A DNA stretch of 64,000 nt from Lunularia cruciata (taxonomy: Eukaryota > Streptophyta > Marchantiopsida > Lunulariales > Lunulariaceae), in NCBI GenBank assembly GCA_948567375.1, contig OX419757.1:22444001-22508000 (forward strand). The letters run 5' to 3'. Made by a program: the position numbers and the translations under genes. Under the pieces are notes generated by a model. It was given only the letters and a program-made list of their open reading frames with translations, made no database searches and was not told the DNA's origin. Positions 9,896-20,960 of this stretch are shown here, in pieces (the stretch's first letter is position 1; each line of letters begins with the position of its first letter).

Positions 9896-10425
9896 ACAAC
9901 ATCCATGGCTTCTAGGTGTCCTAGTGCAAGTGTGGTAGGTGGTGATGGGGTGCATGATGTACTACCTACTAGTCAACCATCTGCTACTACATAGACTCAA
10001 TCTAGCACAATGTTTGGAGTGGCTCAATTGATTATTGAATTTAAGGCTTTTTTCTTGAAGTTATAAGGATTTGAATTCTCTGACTCAATGAGCTTTAGAA
10101 GTTTACCATAGATAACTCTAGAGGCCATAACTTCATGTCTATTGGCTCAAATGAGTTCATTTTTGGTTCATTGGATAGAATTTCTCAAGAGCTTTTGATT
10201 GAGTTGGCACTTGTAGATTTTGAAGTATTGTAGCCAAGGTTATGAATTTTCGAAATCTGTAGGATTTCAAAATTTTCAAATTCAAAAGTTTGTAACTTTT
10301 GATTTACAAGTCCAAAGGAGTAGATTTTTGGTTCATGAGAAAAAGTAATTGTAGAGTTATTTCTGTTCACAAAGCCTGAGTGAACCTGAGGATACATTCT
10401 CATAGTATCTGTTAGGACTTTTAGA

Positions 10426-11226
10426 ATGGAAGCTTCCAAGATGATGCAAGACATTGCTGAGATAGCTTCAAAACAACAACAACTTGCTGAAATGTATAGA
10501 AAAGCAAATGACTTCCACAAGGGACTCAAGAGCTTTTTTGCCCCAATGTCTCAATGCATGAACACTCTTATGGCAGATTTGCAAACCGTAAGAGTTGATG
10601 TCTTGACTGTGAAAGAATCTCTCAATTCAATCACCGTAGATATCCAAGAACTCAAGAAGAGTAGCAATTTGATGTTAGACTCAACAAAGGGTATAGTAGA
10701 TGTTACTGAGAAGGTTGCTTCCTTGGGAGCACAAGCCACCAACATTGCTTCACAAAATAGAGGGCTGCAAGAGATGGTTGACACATTAGAGGTCAAGATG
10801 AAGTCATATGCTGAAGCTACTAAGGTGGCTCAAATCTCTTGCTTGCAAGAGCATGAGGTTGAGAAGGAGAACCAATTGGTGAGAATGAAGAACTTGAGGA
10901 TTTTAGGTTTGCCAAAAATTGGGAAGGAAGACACCAAGGCCATAGTGTGTGAGTTTATTGTTGATTCTTTGAGAGTCCATGATCCTCAGATTTTGCAAGC
11001 ATATAGTAGATTGGGACAACAAGGCGCACAACCAAGAAGCATTTTGGTGAGGTTTGGCTCAGAAACTCAAAGGAATGCAGTGATGGGGAACAAAGCTATA
11101 CTAAAGGGGCGGCGTATCTGGTTAGACCCTGATCTCACACCTCTCCAATGGCAAGCAAAGAAGGGAGAATTAACAAAAGTGAAGGAGGCTCAACAAGCAA
11201 CTTTTTGTTGCATTCTTGAGAGATAA
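10426..11226 (+). CDS. LINE ORF1 protein (L1 ORF1p-like), copy 1
   Basis: An intact 266-residue ORF. Residues ~1-145 look helical and heptad-like (coiled coil). Residues ~150-250 resemble the nucleic-acid-binding domain of L1 ORF1-type proteins: NLRILGLPKIGKEDTKAI, a central SILVRFGSETQRN strand, and NKAILKGRRIWLDPDLTPLQ. In L1 elements ORF1p trimerises and coats the LINE RNA as a chaperone. The last residues (ATFCCILER) differ from copy 2, which reads QQAGFVAFLRDNR, so a small indel has probably changed the C-terminus of this copy. Confidence 0.75.
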   Translation: MEASKMMQDIAEIASKQQQLAEMYRKANDFHKGLKSFFAPMSQCMNTLMADLQTVRVDVLTVKESLNSITVDIQELKKSSNLMLDSTKGIVDVTEKVASLGAQATNIASQNRGLQEMVDTLEVKMKSYAEATKVAQISCLQEHEVEKENQLVRMKNLRILGLPKIGKEDTKAIVCEFIVDSLRVHDPQILQAYSRLGQQGAQPRSILVRFGSETQRNAVMGNKAILKGRRIWLDPDLTPLQWQAKKGELTKVKEAQQATFCCILER

Positions 11227-11239
11227 TAGAGCTATGATT

Positions 11240-13097
11240 ACTCAAAAGAAATTGCCAGCTACTGCATAGCAATTCCATACCCTTATAGTGCTATTTTGGA
11301 TTGTTCATGGGCTCACACATATCAAGTACTCTAGCGCTAAGCCTTTGTGGGATGATGCTGATCTGATCAATCTTGTGGAGACATGGGAACATGAAGGAAA
11401 CACCATTCAAGACATTGAAGGATTCACTCTTGTTGGTTCAACCTCAAACAAGCGAAGACAACACAAAGGAAAGGGCTTTGGAGGTATTGCTACTTACGTC
11501 AAATTTGGCTTTGAGAAATCAGTCTCTTTGATAGGTCAAGATTCAAGTGGACAATACCAATGGCTGAGGATTGGAGGAGTTGCCACACCTTGCATCATTG
11601 CTGTTCGTTACTTTGCCCTATTGACATCACCAATCTATTCAAGTGGAGTTCTCAACACCATGCAACCTTTCCACTCATTGACAAAGGATGTGTTAGAGTT
11701 TCAAAGTAAAGGTGCAGTACTTGTTCTTGGTGATTTCAATGCTAGGATCCAAGCCTCTCAGATCCCTGACTTGAGTGACCTTGAGAATGATCCTTTCCAC
11801 AGCTTGATAGACCATTCTAGTGCTTGGTCACGCTCTTCAAAAGATCCTATGTCCAACTCCATGAGTGAGCACTTTTTGAGCTTTGGTGCCAATTGTAGCT
11901 TGAAGATTTTGCATGGCCTTTCTCAATTTCCAAAAACTTGTAAAAGCACATGCTTTGCCTCAGGTGGATCAAGCACCATAGATTATATGCTCACTTCAGC
12001 TAATGATATCTATCTTGTCTCAGATTTTGCTGTTTTAGATCCTCAACCAGAATCAGACCATGCACCTGTATCTTGTACCATCCTTCTTCCTTGCCTCAAT
12101 AGAACCACATTACCTACTGACCATACCTTTAGAGGCAAACTTTGTCTAGATTTTCACAAGAGAGACTTGTACCAACAAGCTATCCAAGAGAAATTGAGTT
12201 CTATGGACTGGCGTTCTGATTTTCAACAACGTAGTGATCAATTGGTTGAACTTCTTCAATCTACATCAACTTCTTTGTTTCCAAGAGGTTCCCACATGAA
12301 GAGACTTGGTCTCCCTTGCAATAGGTGGTATGATGCTGATTTCAAAATGGCAAGGATCAAAGCTATGGATAGGTCTCTTGATCAAATTGCACAAAATCAG
12401 GCCTCTGTTTCATACAGAAAAATGGTGAAGTGCAAAAAGTGAGCATTTTTTAGACTCAAGGAGGTTGAGTTGAGCACTGAATTGATGAGCAATCCCAAGG
12501 CTTTTTGGAAGAAGGTAACCATCAGATCTCCATCTCCATTGCTGGACCTGAATGAGCTTTGTGACTATGTGAAGGATCTGTACTTTTTCCTTAATGCTCC
12601 AAGCATGGCACCTTGCCTTGGATCTGCTCTCACTATCTCTAAAGCTGATGTCAAGTACCAATTGAAGAAGTTGGCCAATGGTAAGGCTGAAGACCTTGAT
12701 GGACTATGTGTTGAACTTCTGAAGTGGGGCGGTAGCCAACTGATTTCAGTACTCACTTCTCATTTGAATGAGGCAATCAAGTGTGGCTTTCCTGATAGAT
12801 GGTACTTCAAGAAGGTAGTTCCTATTCACAAGTCTGGCCAAAGAGATGTTGTCACCAATTACCGACAATACTTGTTGGTAGTGTCTTTGCCAAGTTGTAT
12901 GGTCAAATTTTGGAGTCAAGGTTGAGCACTTGGGCTGAAAAGTACAAAATTTGAGCTAAGTGCCAAGGTGGTTCCAGATCAGGCTTTAGTACTTTGGACC
13001 ACCTATTGGTACTCCATGATTTGTGGTGGAAATCCAAGGGTGTTGGGAGAGCTCTCTTTGTTGCTTTTATTGATTTCAAGAAGGCCTTTGATAAGAT
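11240..13097 (+). pseudogene. LINE ORF2 copy 1: endonuclease and truncated RT
   Basis: The AP-endonuclease-like domain (11288-12442) shows VETWEHEGNTI with the catalytic Glu, VLVLGDFNARIQ (about 11718-11755) and SDHAPVSC (about 12052-12078). The first motif is damaged: FWIVHGL has Ile where Asn (copy 2: FWNVHGL) binds the metal. A stop near 12440 separates the RT start (KYQLKKLANGKAEDLDGL, VVPIHKSGQRDVVTNYR). The copy ends at FIDFKKAFDK (about 13070-13095), the first catalytic-region motif of RT, so it lacks the YxDD core. Confidence 0.85.
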
Positions 13098-13240
13098 ACC
13101 CTGATCTCACACCTCTCCAATGGCAAGCAAAGAAGGGAGAATTAGCAAAAGTGAAGGAGGCTCAACAAGCAGGCTTTGTTGCATTCTTGAGAGATAATAG
13201 AGTTGTGATTACTCAAAAGAAATTTTCAGCTATTGCATAG
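13098..13240 (+). pseudogene. LINE copy 2: ORF1 C-terminal tail
   Basis: It starts abruptly at PDLTPLQWQAKKGEL, identical to the end of ORF1 in copy 1, and reads on to a normal stop after KKFSAIA. There is no ORF1 N-terminus. This is the 5' edge of the duplicated unit. Confidence 0.8.
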
Positions 13241-15205
13241 CAATTCTAGACCCTTAGAGTGTTGTTTTGGAATGTTCATGGGCTCACACAAACCAAGTAC
13301 TCCAGCGTTAAGCCTTTGTGGGATGATGCTGATCTGATCAATCTTTTGGAGACATGGGAACATGAAGGAAACACCATTCAAGACATTGAAGGTTTCACTC
13401 TTGTCAGGTCAACTTGGAACAAGCGGAGGCAACACAAAGGAAGGGGCTTTGGAGGTATTGCTACTTACGTCAGATTTGGCTTTGAGAAATCAGTCTCTTT
13501 GATAGGTCAAGATTCAAATGGACAATACCAATGGCTGAGGATTGGAGGAGTTGCCACACCTTGCTTCATTGTTGTTTGTTACTTTGCCCCATTGACATCA
13601 CCAATCTATTCAAGTGGAGTTCTCAACACCATGCAGCCTTTCCATTTTTTGACAAAGGATGTGTTGGAGTTTCAAAGTAAAGGTGAAGTACTTGTTCTTG
13701 GTGATTTCAATGCTAGGATCCAAGCCACTCAGATTCCTGACTTGAGTGACCTTGAGAATGATCCTCTCCATAGCTTGATAGATCATTCTAGTGCTTGGTC
13801 CCGTTCTCCCAAAGATCTTATGTCCAACTCCATGAGTGAGTACTTTTTGAGCTGTGGTACCAATTGTAGCTTGAAGATCTTGAATGGCCTTTCTCAATTT
13901 CCAGAAACTTGTAAAAACACATGCTTTGCCTCATGTGGATCAAGCACCATAGATTATATGCTCACTTCAGCTGATGATATCCACTCTGTCTCAGATTTTA
14001 TTGTTTTAGATCCTCAACCAGAATCTGACCATGCACCTAGATCCTCAACCAGAATCCTGTGCCATCCTTCTAGAATCCTTGCCTCAATAGAACCACATTA
14101 CCTATTGACCATGCCTTTAGAGGAAACCTTCATTTAGATTTTCACAAGAGAGACTTGTACCAACAAGCTATCCAAGAGAAGTTGAGTTCTATGGAGTGGA
14201 ATTCTGATTTTCAACAACGTAGTGATCAGTTGGTTGAGCTTCTTCAATCTACATCAACTACTTTCTTTCCAAGAGGCTCCCACATGAAGAGACTTGGTCT
14301 CCCTTGCAATAGGTGGTATGATGCTGATTTCAAAATGGCAAGGATCAAAGCTATGGATAGGTCTCTTGATCAGATTGCACAAAATCAGGCCTTTGTTTCA
14401 TACAGAAAAATGGTGAAGTGCAAAAAGCGAGCATTTTTGAGACTCAAGGGGGTTAAGTAGCGCACTGAACTGAGGAGCAATCCCAAGGCTTTTTGGAAGA
14501 AGGTAACCATCAGATCTCCATCTCCATCGCTGGACCTGAATGAGCTTTGTGACTATGTGAAGTATCTATACTTTTTCCCTAATGCTCCAAGCATGGCACC
14601 TTGCCTTGGATCTGCTCTCACTATCTTTGAAGCTGATGTCAAGTACCAATTGAAGAAGTTGGCCAATGGTAAGGCTGAAGACATTGATGGACTATGTGTT
14701 GAACTTCTGAAGTTGGGCGGTAGCCAACTGATTTCAGTACTCACTTCTCATTTGAATGAGGCAATCAAGTGTGGCTTTCCTGATAGATGGTGCTTCAAGA
14801 AGGTAGTTCCTATTCACAAGTCAGGCCAGAGAGATGTTGTCACCAATTACTGTACCATACTTGTTGGTAGTATCTTTGCCAAGTTGTCTGGTCGAATTTT
14901 GGAGTCTAGGTTGAGCACTTGGGCTGAAAAGTACAATGTTTGAGCTAAGTGCCAAGCTGGTTTCAGATCGGGCTTTAGCACCTTGGATCACCTATTGGTA
15001 CTCCATGTTTGTGGTGGAAATCCAAGGGTGTTGGGAGAGCTCTCTATGTTGCCTTTATTGATTTCAGGAAGGCCTTTGATAAGGTGCTTAGGAAATCTCT
15101 AAGTGAGAGACTCACTCAAGTTGGTGTTTCAGCTGATTTGATTGGTGCTATCTCTAGACTCTATGAGAAAGTGGTTGTGAAATTTTCATCTTTCCATTAT
15201 TCTCC
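13241..15205 (+). pseudogene. LINE ORF2 copy 2: endonuclease and truncated RT
   Basis: The endonuclease domain (13259-14137) keeps FWNVHGL, LLETWEHEGN and VLGDFNARIQ. SDHAP at about 14022-14036 is followed by a local duplication of DPQPESDHAP-type sequence that shifts the frame (about 14037-14060). The RT start (14557-14943) is followed by FIDFRKAFDKVLRKSL (about 15053-15100) and ends near YEKVVVKFSS. It is close to copy 1 along its length and about 110 bp longer at the 3' side. Confidence 0.85.
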
Positions 15206-15357
15206 ACCAATGACATATTTACCTTGGGAGTTGACCCAACCTCAGTATTCCGGTTGGCTGCCATGCTTTGTGACAGTAGGGATGATGTGGTCCCTACTAC
15301 TAGAGCACGGGTGGTTGGTAGTGGAGTTGACTCGGTTGAAGAGCATGGGATCCGCTC

Positions 15358-16048
15358 TGTGAGCCGGCCTGTCTCTCACTCAGGATGAACCTCTGATGGC
15401 TATTATGATAGCACACCATGGACTAAGAAGGCAACGAACCCCAACTCCATCATACTCCTCCAAGGCTAACACTCCAAGACTTGAGACATTGCTCACTAGA
15501 GAACTCAATGAGAGAGAGATAGTTGCAAATGAAAGGATAATGAGCACCTCCTCACCCCTTGTTTATATACTTGTGAAATAGTTACGTACCAAAGTTACTA
15601 ATTACCGTAGTAACTCAAGTTATTAGACTAAAAGTCAAGTAAAGTAAAAAAGTAGAAAGGAATATCCATTCACATGGGCATATTTCACTAGCATGTGATC
15701 TTATCTTGACCCAACCACTAAGCCAAAGATTCCTTCACATGAGCTATCCTTGGACTATAGAAGAATCCAAAACAAAAAGGCTTGCAGGCCCAAGAGTTCT
15801 CAACTCTTTCCTCAAAGCCAAACACCTAGGATTAATACCTAGTCAACACACTAGAATCCAAAATAATGGTGCTCATCTTTTCCACTTCCTCTAAAGTAAG
15901 GTCCCCTCAATCATAACTATGACTAACTTTAACTAATCATGACTAATGTAGAACTATCCTTTATCTCTATATAAATAATATCTCTCAAGTACTTGTAATA
16001 CTAAGCTAAATATCACAATATCACACACATGCACAAATGGGTGTTACA
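15358..16048 (-). repeat. Short solo LTR (691 bp) in element E
   Basis: In minus orientation it begins TGTAACACCCATTTGTGC and ends in CTCACA. A shorter relative lies on the plus strand at 27855-28311. GCTC at 15354-15357 and 16049-16052 may be a 4 bp target duplication. Removing it makes the E reading continuous across the join. No internal region or second LTR is nearby, so it is a solo LTR of an unidentified family. TATA-like ATATAAACAAGGGG is at about 15560-15575 (minus). Confidence 0.8.
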
Positions 16049-16600
16049 GCTCAAAGACCAATGGTTTATGGCAAACAACAATGGTTAGATTGGAGGAATT
16101 ACTAGCTAGACCGGCCTTTGAGTGAGCATTGATTACACCTAGGGTTGTCCTATTAGATAACCAAAGGAGAATTTTTCATTCAATGGGACTTTCAAGGAAG
16201 GTCCATACACCACAAAGGTCTTACTAGACAAGGGTCTTACTAGACTTTGGTGCACAACCCTTATGTTAGGGAAGGTTGTAGTTGTTGGCCTGGAATTATA
16301 GAAGACCAATGTGGAGAGGTGTCCATTTCAAATCTAGACATCTCTAGGTGGTGGTTCTATATAGTACATCACATGTGGAGAGCTTGTTATTCAGATTCAG
16401 TCTAGTCATCTGAATGAGAGCTTAGGCCATTACAACCATAGTTGAGTCATATGATGTGTTAGTTGGAGGAGTAATGTTGTACCCTATGGGTTTCAATATT
16501 AACTATTAGGAGGAAACAACCTCCTATAGACCAGGTTGGAAATCTGGTGAGGGACAAGTATGTCACCTACTAGTATGCTTCAATAGTGGCAATCTTGGCT
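16049..16600 (+). pseudogene. Element E protease region
   Basis: Read across frames, TKVLLD, then VLLDFGAQPLML (about 16235-16270) resembles a retroviral-type aspartic protease active site with Asp-Phe-Gly for the usual Asp-Ser/Thr-Gly. A strand motif CPFQI-TSLGG lies at about 16322-16355. YDVLVGGVMLYPMGF (about 16449-16492) and TSYRPGWKSGEGQ (about 16520-16557) follow. A 12 bp segment TCTTACTAGAC with flank is duplicated at 16219 and 16234, inside the active-site codons. Assignment rests on position and the DxGA motif; confidence is moderate. Confidence 0.6.
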
Positions 16601-16919
16601 CACTATAGTCTAGGACCATGGCGGCTTCAATTTCAGCTTTTAGTGGTTTTGTTACTTAGCTTGGCAATTTATTCAAGAGGAACGCCCATGTAGAAGATAC
16701 TCTAGTACCAAAGGAGATCACATGGATTTGGAGTATGAGTGGGATTGTTCCATCCACCTTGGATGTTCTATTGTGGAGTTCAAAGGAGACATTGCAACAA
16801 CATGTGGATCAATTGGTGCAATAGGCTTGGAGTGGAGCCTTTGTACCACTAGGCAACCAATGTGACAATGAGCCTCCAAAGTCAATTACCTTGACACCTT
16901 TGGATACCACACTCATTGC

Positions 16920-17875
16920 TTGGCAATATTCAATAAAGGGAGTATGTCTATTAGAGTTGTTCAATGGGATTAGCACTAGACTAGCTACAGTATTACAAGC
17001 GGGTATACAAGTACAAAGGTACTTGTATGTGGAGAGAGATGAGACTGCTAAGCAAGTCTCTCTAAATCATGTGGAAACTTGGCCTATCAATATCTTAAGT
17101 TATTATTGATGTCAGCAATTAAGGGTTACCAGAAGACCCTACCTACACACATTTCCTTGCTAGGAGCACATGATTTGGAGAGACATGGTCCTATTCATTT
17201 GGTGATTTTTGGATGGCCATGTCAAGGTTTGGGTCTTGAAGATCTCATTATGGTGTGTTTTGAGAGATGTAACATATATTACGACATCTCTAGGTTCATT
17301 AGTCTATTTCTCAAGCTTACATTTTGGAGAATGTCCCTTTGATAGGTGATTCTCACACCCAAGTGGTGGTGAGTACACATCAGGTCCATTCTTGGATGGG
17401 ACCTACCATGTTGTTAGATGCAACTTGAGTGGGATCACTGGCTCGTCATCTTTGTCTTTGGTGGATAAACTTCTTACCTAGAGAGGTTCTACAACTTGCT
17501 TATGATGGGATTCAACGACTAGACCACATCATTGTTGATGGCATCTTGGATCTTGGGCATCAGGCTCAGATTATGGTGATAGGTCACCTATGGTAGTGCT
17601 GAACCTAGTTGGACAGCCTAAAACCACTTTTCCCACACTAATGAGTTTCCAAGCTCTCATGCTTTTTGAGAAGGAAGTCTTGGATTGGTTTGGGACTCAT
17701 AGTTACAATAATTGGTGGAGCCCAACTCCAATGAGAGAGAGCAGGTGATGGGGCTTTGCACTCGGATTTTTTGTTATTCCAATAGTGTCAAAGGCATCCA
17801 AGTGTCAAGTGTTAGGTCAGGCTATGGAATTGAACTATTTGACCTAGATTGTGAGCCTTGTCTTGGCAGAGTAAT
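16920..17875 (+). pseudogene. C5 cytosine DNA methyltransferase domain in element E
   Basis: Motif I: LLELFNGISTRLATVLQAG at about 16948-17000 corresponds to the SAM-binding F-x-G-x-G loop. Motif IV: VIFGWPCQGL at about 17202-17231 holds the Pro-Cys catalytic pair. Motif VI: LENVP at about 17324-17338 holds the Glu of ENV. ARHLCLWWIN at about 17440-17470 fits the motif VIII region. CQVLGQAMELN at about 17803-17835 fits the C-terminal motif near IX/X. A frameshift near 17080, a deletion just after PCQG and several stops make it inactive. The enzyme would transfer methyl from SAM to cytosine C5. It lies between protease and RT, on the same strand and with the same decay, so it was part of the polyprotein. 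Confidence 0.82.
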
Positions 17876-18480
17876 GTAGGATGTGCTTGATAAGCATCAC
17901 CATTTAGACACTTGTGAGCCCTATGATTCAGGCATATGTTGGGATCAATGGACCAAGTGGATAGGGTATTCTTGGGACACAACCAATAGCTACTAGGGAG
18001 AATGGTCTACTTGGAGTCCATCCAGGTGAGCATGGTCTACTTAGATTACACCCTTGGTCTACTTGGGATGCAACTAAAGGATGTATGGAGCTTGCAACTA
18101 GATCAGAGTGAGTTTTTCACACTGAGGTTGGGACCTCTAGTGGTTGGGGGCATGAAACTACTACTCCTAAGGGCCAGTGTAGCAACCAATCAATACATCT
18201 TCCACTCCTATAATAGTTACAAAAGATACTTGGGAGTTAGATCTTGGACCCAAGCTTACAAGAGAGGAAAGATGGAGGGTTTGGAGGTTCTTGAGGAGCT
18301 ACATGAGTTTTTTTGCCTTTAATATGAAGGATTTGGGTGCTATAAAAGGACCTGGTATACAGATTGAGCTGACTTGCAATACATCAGTTTTTTTTTATGT
18401 CCCCATGATATAATGACATGGAGAGAGCATTGATTTAGAGCCAAAGTAGTGACCTTTTTGAGGCTAGTTTGGTGGAGATT
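17876..18480 (+). pseudogene. Element E spacer between methyltransferase and RT
   Basis: Sequence with short open stretches links the two domains. Near 18280-18350 EVLEELHEFF, then the AFNMKDLGAIKGPGIQIEL reading, resembles the lead-in to gypsy RT. At about 18020-18070 three GGTCTACTTRGA-like units form a local repeat. No separate domain is recognised. Confidence 0.45.
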
Positions 18481-18489
18481 TCATAAGGA

Positions 18490-18960
18490 GAGTATGCATC
18501 AGCTAAAGTGATACACGCCAAGAAGGATATGCATGGCAACTGCATAGATAAGCGGATGTGTGGAGATTACCATCTTATCAACCAACAAACTAGGGCTGAT
18601 CGGTATGCCATGCCTACACCAAAGGAGATCTTTGATGAGATTGTGCATGCAAGGGTCTTCAATAATTTGGATCTTTGAGCAATATATCATTAGTTGTAGA
18701 TCAATGAGGAGGATAAATCCAAGATAACATTTTGGGCTATTGATCCTCATGGCAAGGATATGTTATATCAGTGGAGGTTCTTACCATTTGGGTTAATGAA
18801 CACTCCTACTAAGTTCCAGAGGATCATAGATAGGATCCTAACTAGATTTCATTTTGCTTGGTGTTATATTGATGACATTTTGGTCTATAGCACTATTGTG
18901 GAGGAGCATGAGAGATATTTTTGGAGGTGTTTGAGAGGTTGAGATCTCATGGACTCAAAT
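18490..18960 (+). pseudogene. Element E reverse transcriptase
   Basis: RT motifs in shifted frames: KRMCGDYHLINQQT (about 18550-18590), RYAMPTPKEIFDEI, FNNLDL (about 18658), MLYQWRFLPFGLMNTPTKF (about 18760-18817), and CYIDDILVYS with the catalytic Asp pair at about 18862-18890. Stops occur in FNNLDL-x-AIYH (TGA for Arg or similar) and after VEEHERYF. The Asp pair is intact. Confidence 0.88.
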
Positions 18961-19680
18961 TACATCTTAGGAAGTGTAGGTTCTTCCACAAGTAGGTTTA
19001 GTATTTGAGTCACACTATCTACCCTTGAGGACTTGGTGTTCAATAGACCAAGGTGGAGGCTATTGCACATATTCCTTGGCCTACGGATGTGAGCAAAGTG
19101 TGAGCATTCCTTGGGTTGACAAACTTCTATCACCATTATGTTAGAGGATTTAATGCCATTACCAAGGCCTTGACAAAACTGACCGAGCTTACATAGGAGT
19201 GGTGTTGGGAAGATGAGTAGAGGAGAGCTTTTATAGAGCCCAAGGAGAGGTTGACATCTATTCCTATTTTGAAGAGGCCGATAAGAGGACAAGTATTTTA
19301 GGTTCACATTGATTGGAGTATATTGGAGCTTGGGGCAATGCTCACCCAACATGATGATGAGGGGAATGAGTTTGTGGTGGCCTTTGCTAGTTGCTCCAAC
19401 AATTCAGCGGAGGTGAAGTATAGTTCAATGAGAGAGAGTGCTTGGCAGTAGTATGGACAATAGCACATTTCTGATGTTACCTATTTGGTAACCCCTTTAC
19501 TCTCATCACTTATCATCAGCCATTGAAGTTGTTGGTGGAGTCCAACAAGCTTTTAGGGAAGCTTACACAATGGGTTCTGATTTTACAAGAATATGATTTC
19601 ATGGTTATTCACAATCCTGGAGTAGTGAACCATGACGCAAATAGGTTGAGTAGAAATCCATGTCCCAGCTAGCAGGATTA
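18961..19680 (+). pseudogene. Element E RT connection and RNase H
   Basis: KCRFFHK and AFLGLTNFYHHYVRGFN are the RT thumb/connection. VHIDWSILELGAMLTQHDDE (about 19300-19360) carries the first RNase H Asp. FASCSNNSAEVKYSS, then a Glu-containing motif, LITYHQPLKLLVES (DHQ changed to YHQ, about 19505-19540) and HDANRLSRNP (about 19632-19660) follow. At least four stops stand at expected Gln or Trp codons. Confidence 0.85.
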
Positions 19681-19811
19681 GATTAGAGCACGTTGGCATG
19701 GTGAGACAAATGAGAAGATGGTGCCAGGTTGGCACGCATCTGCCTTTCTCTCTATATTTTCTAAGGCTTTGGTGATATCTCTCTCATACAAGAGGAGTTA
19801 TTGAGGTCATA

Positions 19812-20960
19812 GTGCATATAGGAGGAGTTATTCAGGTCACAAATCCAAAAAGTGGAGATAGTGGTATAGTTCAGCAAGACATTCATGATGATGTCTTAGT
19901 GATGAACTATCTTTGCATTGGTGTTGTGGGTGGAAAATTTGGGGCCAAGGAGAGAGACCGTATCCTTCAACAAGCCAAATGGTTCAGATTGGAGTGCAGA
20001 TACCTTCTTTGTGTATGGGATGACGATAGAGTGAGAGTAGTACTACTTCCATCTCAGAGACCACAATTGGTCCATCATGCTCATGAGGAGCTAGGACATT
20101 TTGGAGTAAAGCAAACATATAGCTTACTCTAGATTCATTATTGGTGGCATGATATGCAAACCAATTTATAGCAGTTTATTGCAAGATGTGTGATTTGTGA
20201 TCAAGTTAGAGCATCATTTAATGCTCCTATGCCACAATTACACCCATTACCTATCATGGGATTGGGTTACTGCTGGAGTTTGGACTTTGCTAGACCTTTA
20301 TTGTTGACTATAAGAAATAGTCAGTATGTTTTGGTGATAGTGAAGCACTTCTCTAAGTCGATTGAGTTACTAGCACTTCTTGACAAGTCTAGTGAAGGGA
20401 CAACTTACTTGTTCTTGGATCGGGTTCTCAATCATTTTGGTGCACCAGTTGAGGTTTGGTTTTGACTAATCAGGGTATAGAGTTCTTGGGAGAATTTCAG
20501 GTCTTGTGTGACAATGCTTTAATTGATCATCATATTACCTCTTGAGATCACCCTAAGGCAAATGGCTTAGCAGAGAGAGTGGTTTAGACAATGAAGAGAG
20601 GATTGCAAAAGTATGGTTTGCAAAGGGGCCACTTGGGAGATTGGGGTCTCTAGTTACCTTGGTTGGCCATTAGTTATCAGTTCAGCTAGCAAGCCTCCTT
20701 AGCATCCTTCTCTCCTTACTTTCTACTCTGTGGACAAGATCTAGATTTACTTGCAACCATTTGCTGAGATATGGATGAGCGCATGTTCTCAACAAGTAGA
20801 GATACTTTGGAGAGTGATGTTGACGGCCTTTGACAACTTGGCAATTGCTCAACATAGGGAAACCTTACGCTATGCTACCATTGAAGGAGGAGGTTATAGA
20901 CCTTCAATTTCATCCAAGTGACTATGTATATCTATAGCAAACCGCACCGACAACAATTGA
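19812..20960 (+). pseudogene. Element E integrase
   Basis: The zinc module is HHAHEELGHFGVKQT, then CVICDQ (H, H, C, C; about 20070-20210). The core has CWSLDFARPLLL with the first Asp (about 20270-20300). In the second motif LTNQGIEF (about 20462-20485) Asn stands where catalytic Asp is expected (GAT to AAT). DHPKANGLAERVV (about 20550-20580) holds the Glu. The catalytic loss and several TAG stops mean it is dead. Confidence 0.87.

Larger units (their letters stand above)
10020..15205 (+). mobile_element. L1-like LINE insertion with tandem duplication of about 2 kb
   Basis: A LINE with 5' UTR, ORF1 and the endonuclease and early RT part of ORF2 interrupts E. The first copy runs to about 13097 and stops at the RT motif FIDFKKAFDK. 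The second copy starts there, at a point equal to about 11127 in the first copy (end of ORF1), and runs to about 15205, ending shortly after the same RT motif. Neither copy has the rest of RT, a 3' UTR or a poly(A) tail. Boundaries with E are estimated from where the E-type coding signal stops and resumes. Confidence 0.85.

Noticed and set aside
16891-17342. A free-standing host DNA methyltransferase gene
   Set aside because: It lies between retroelement protease and RT on the same strand, with no introns, no separate start or end, and similar decay to its neighbours.
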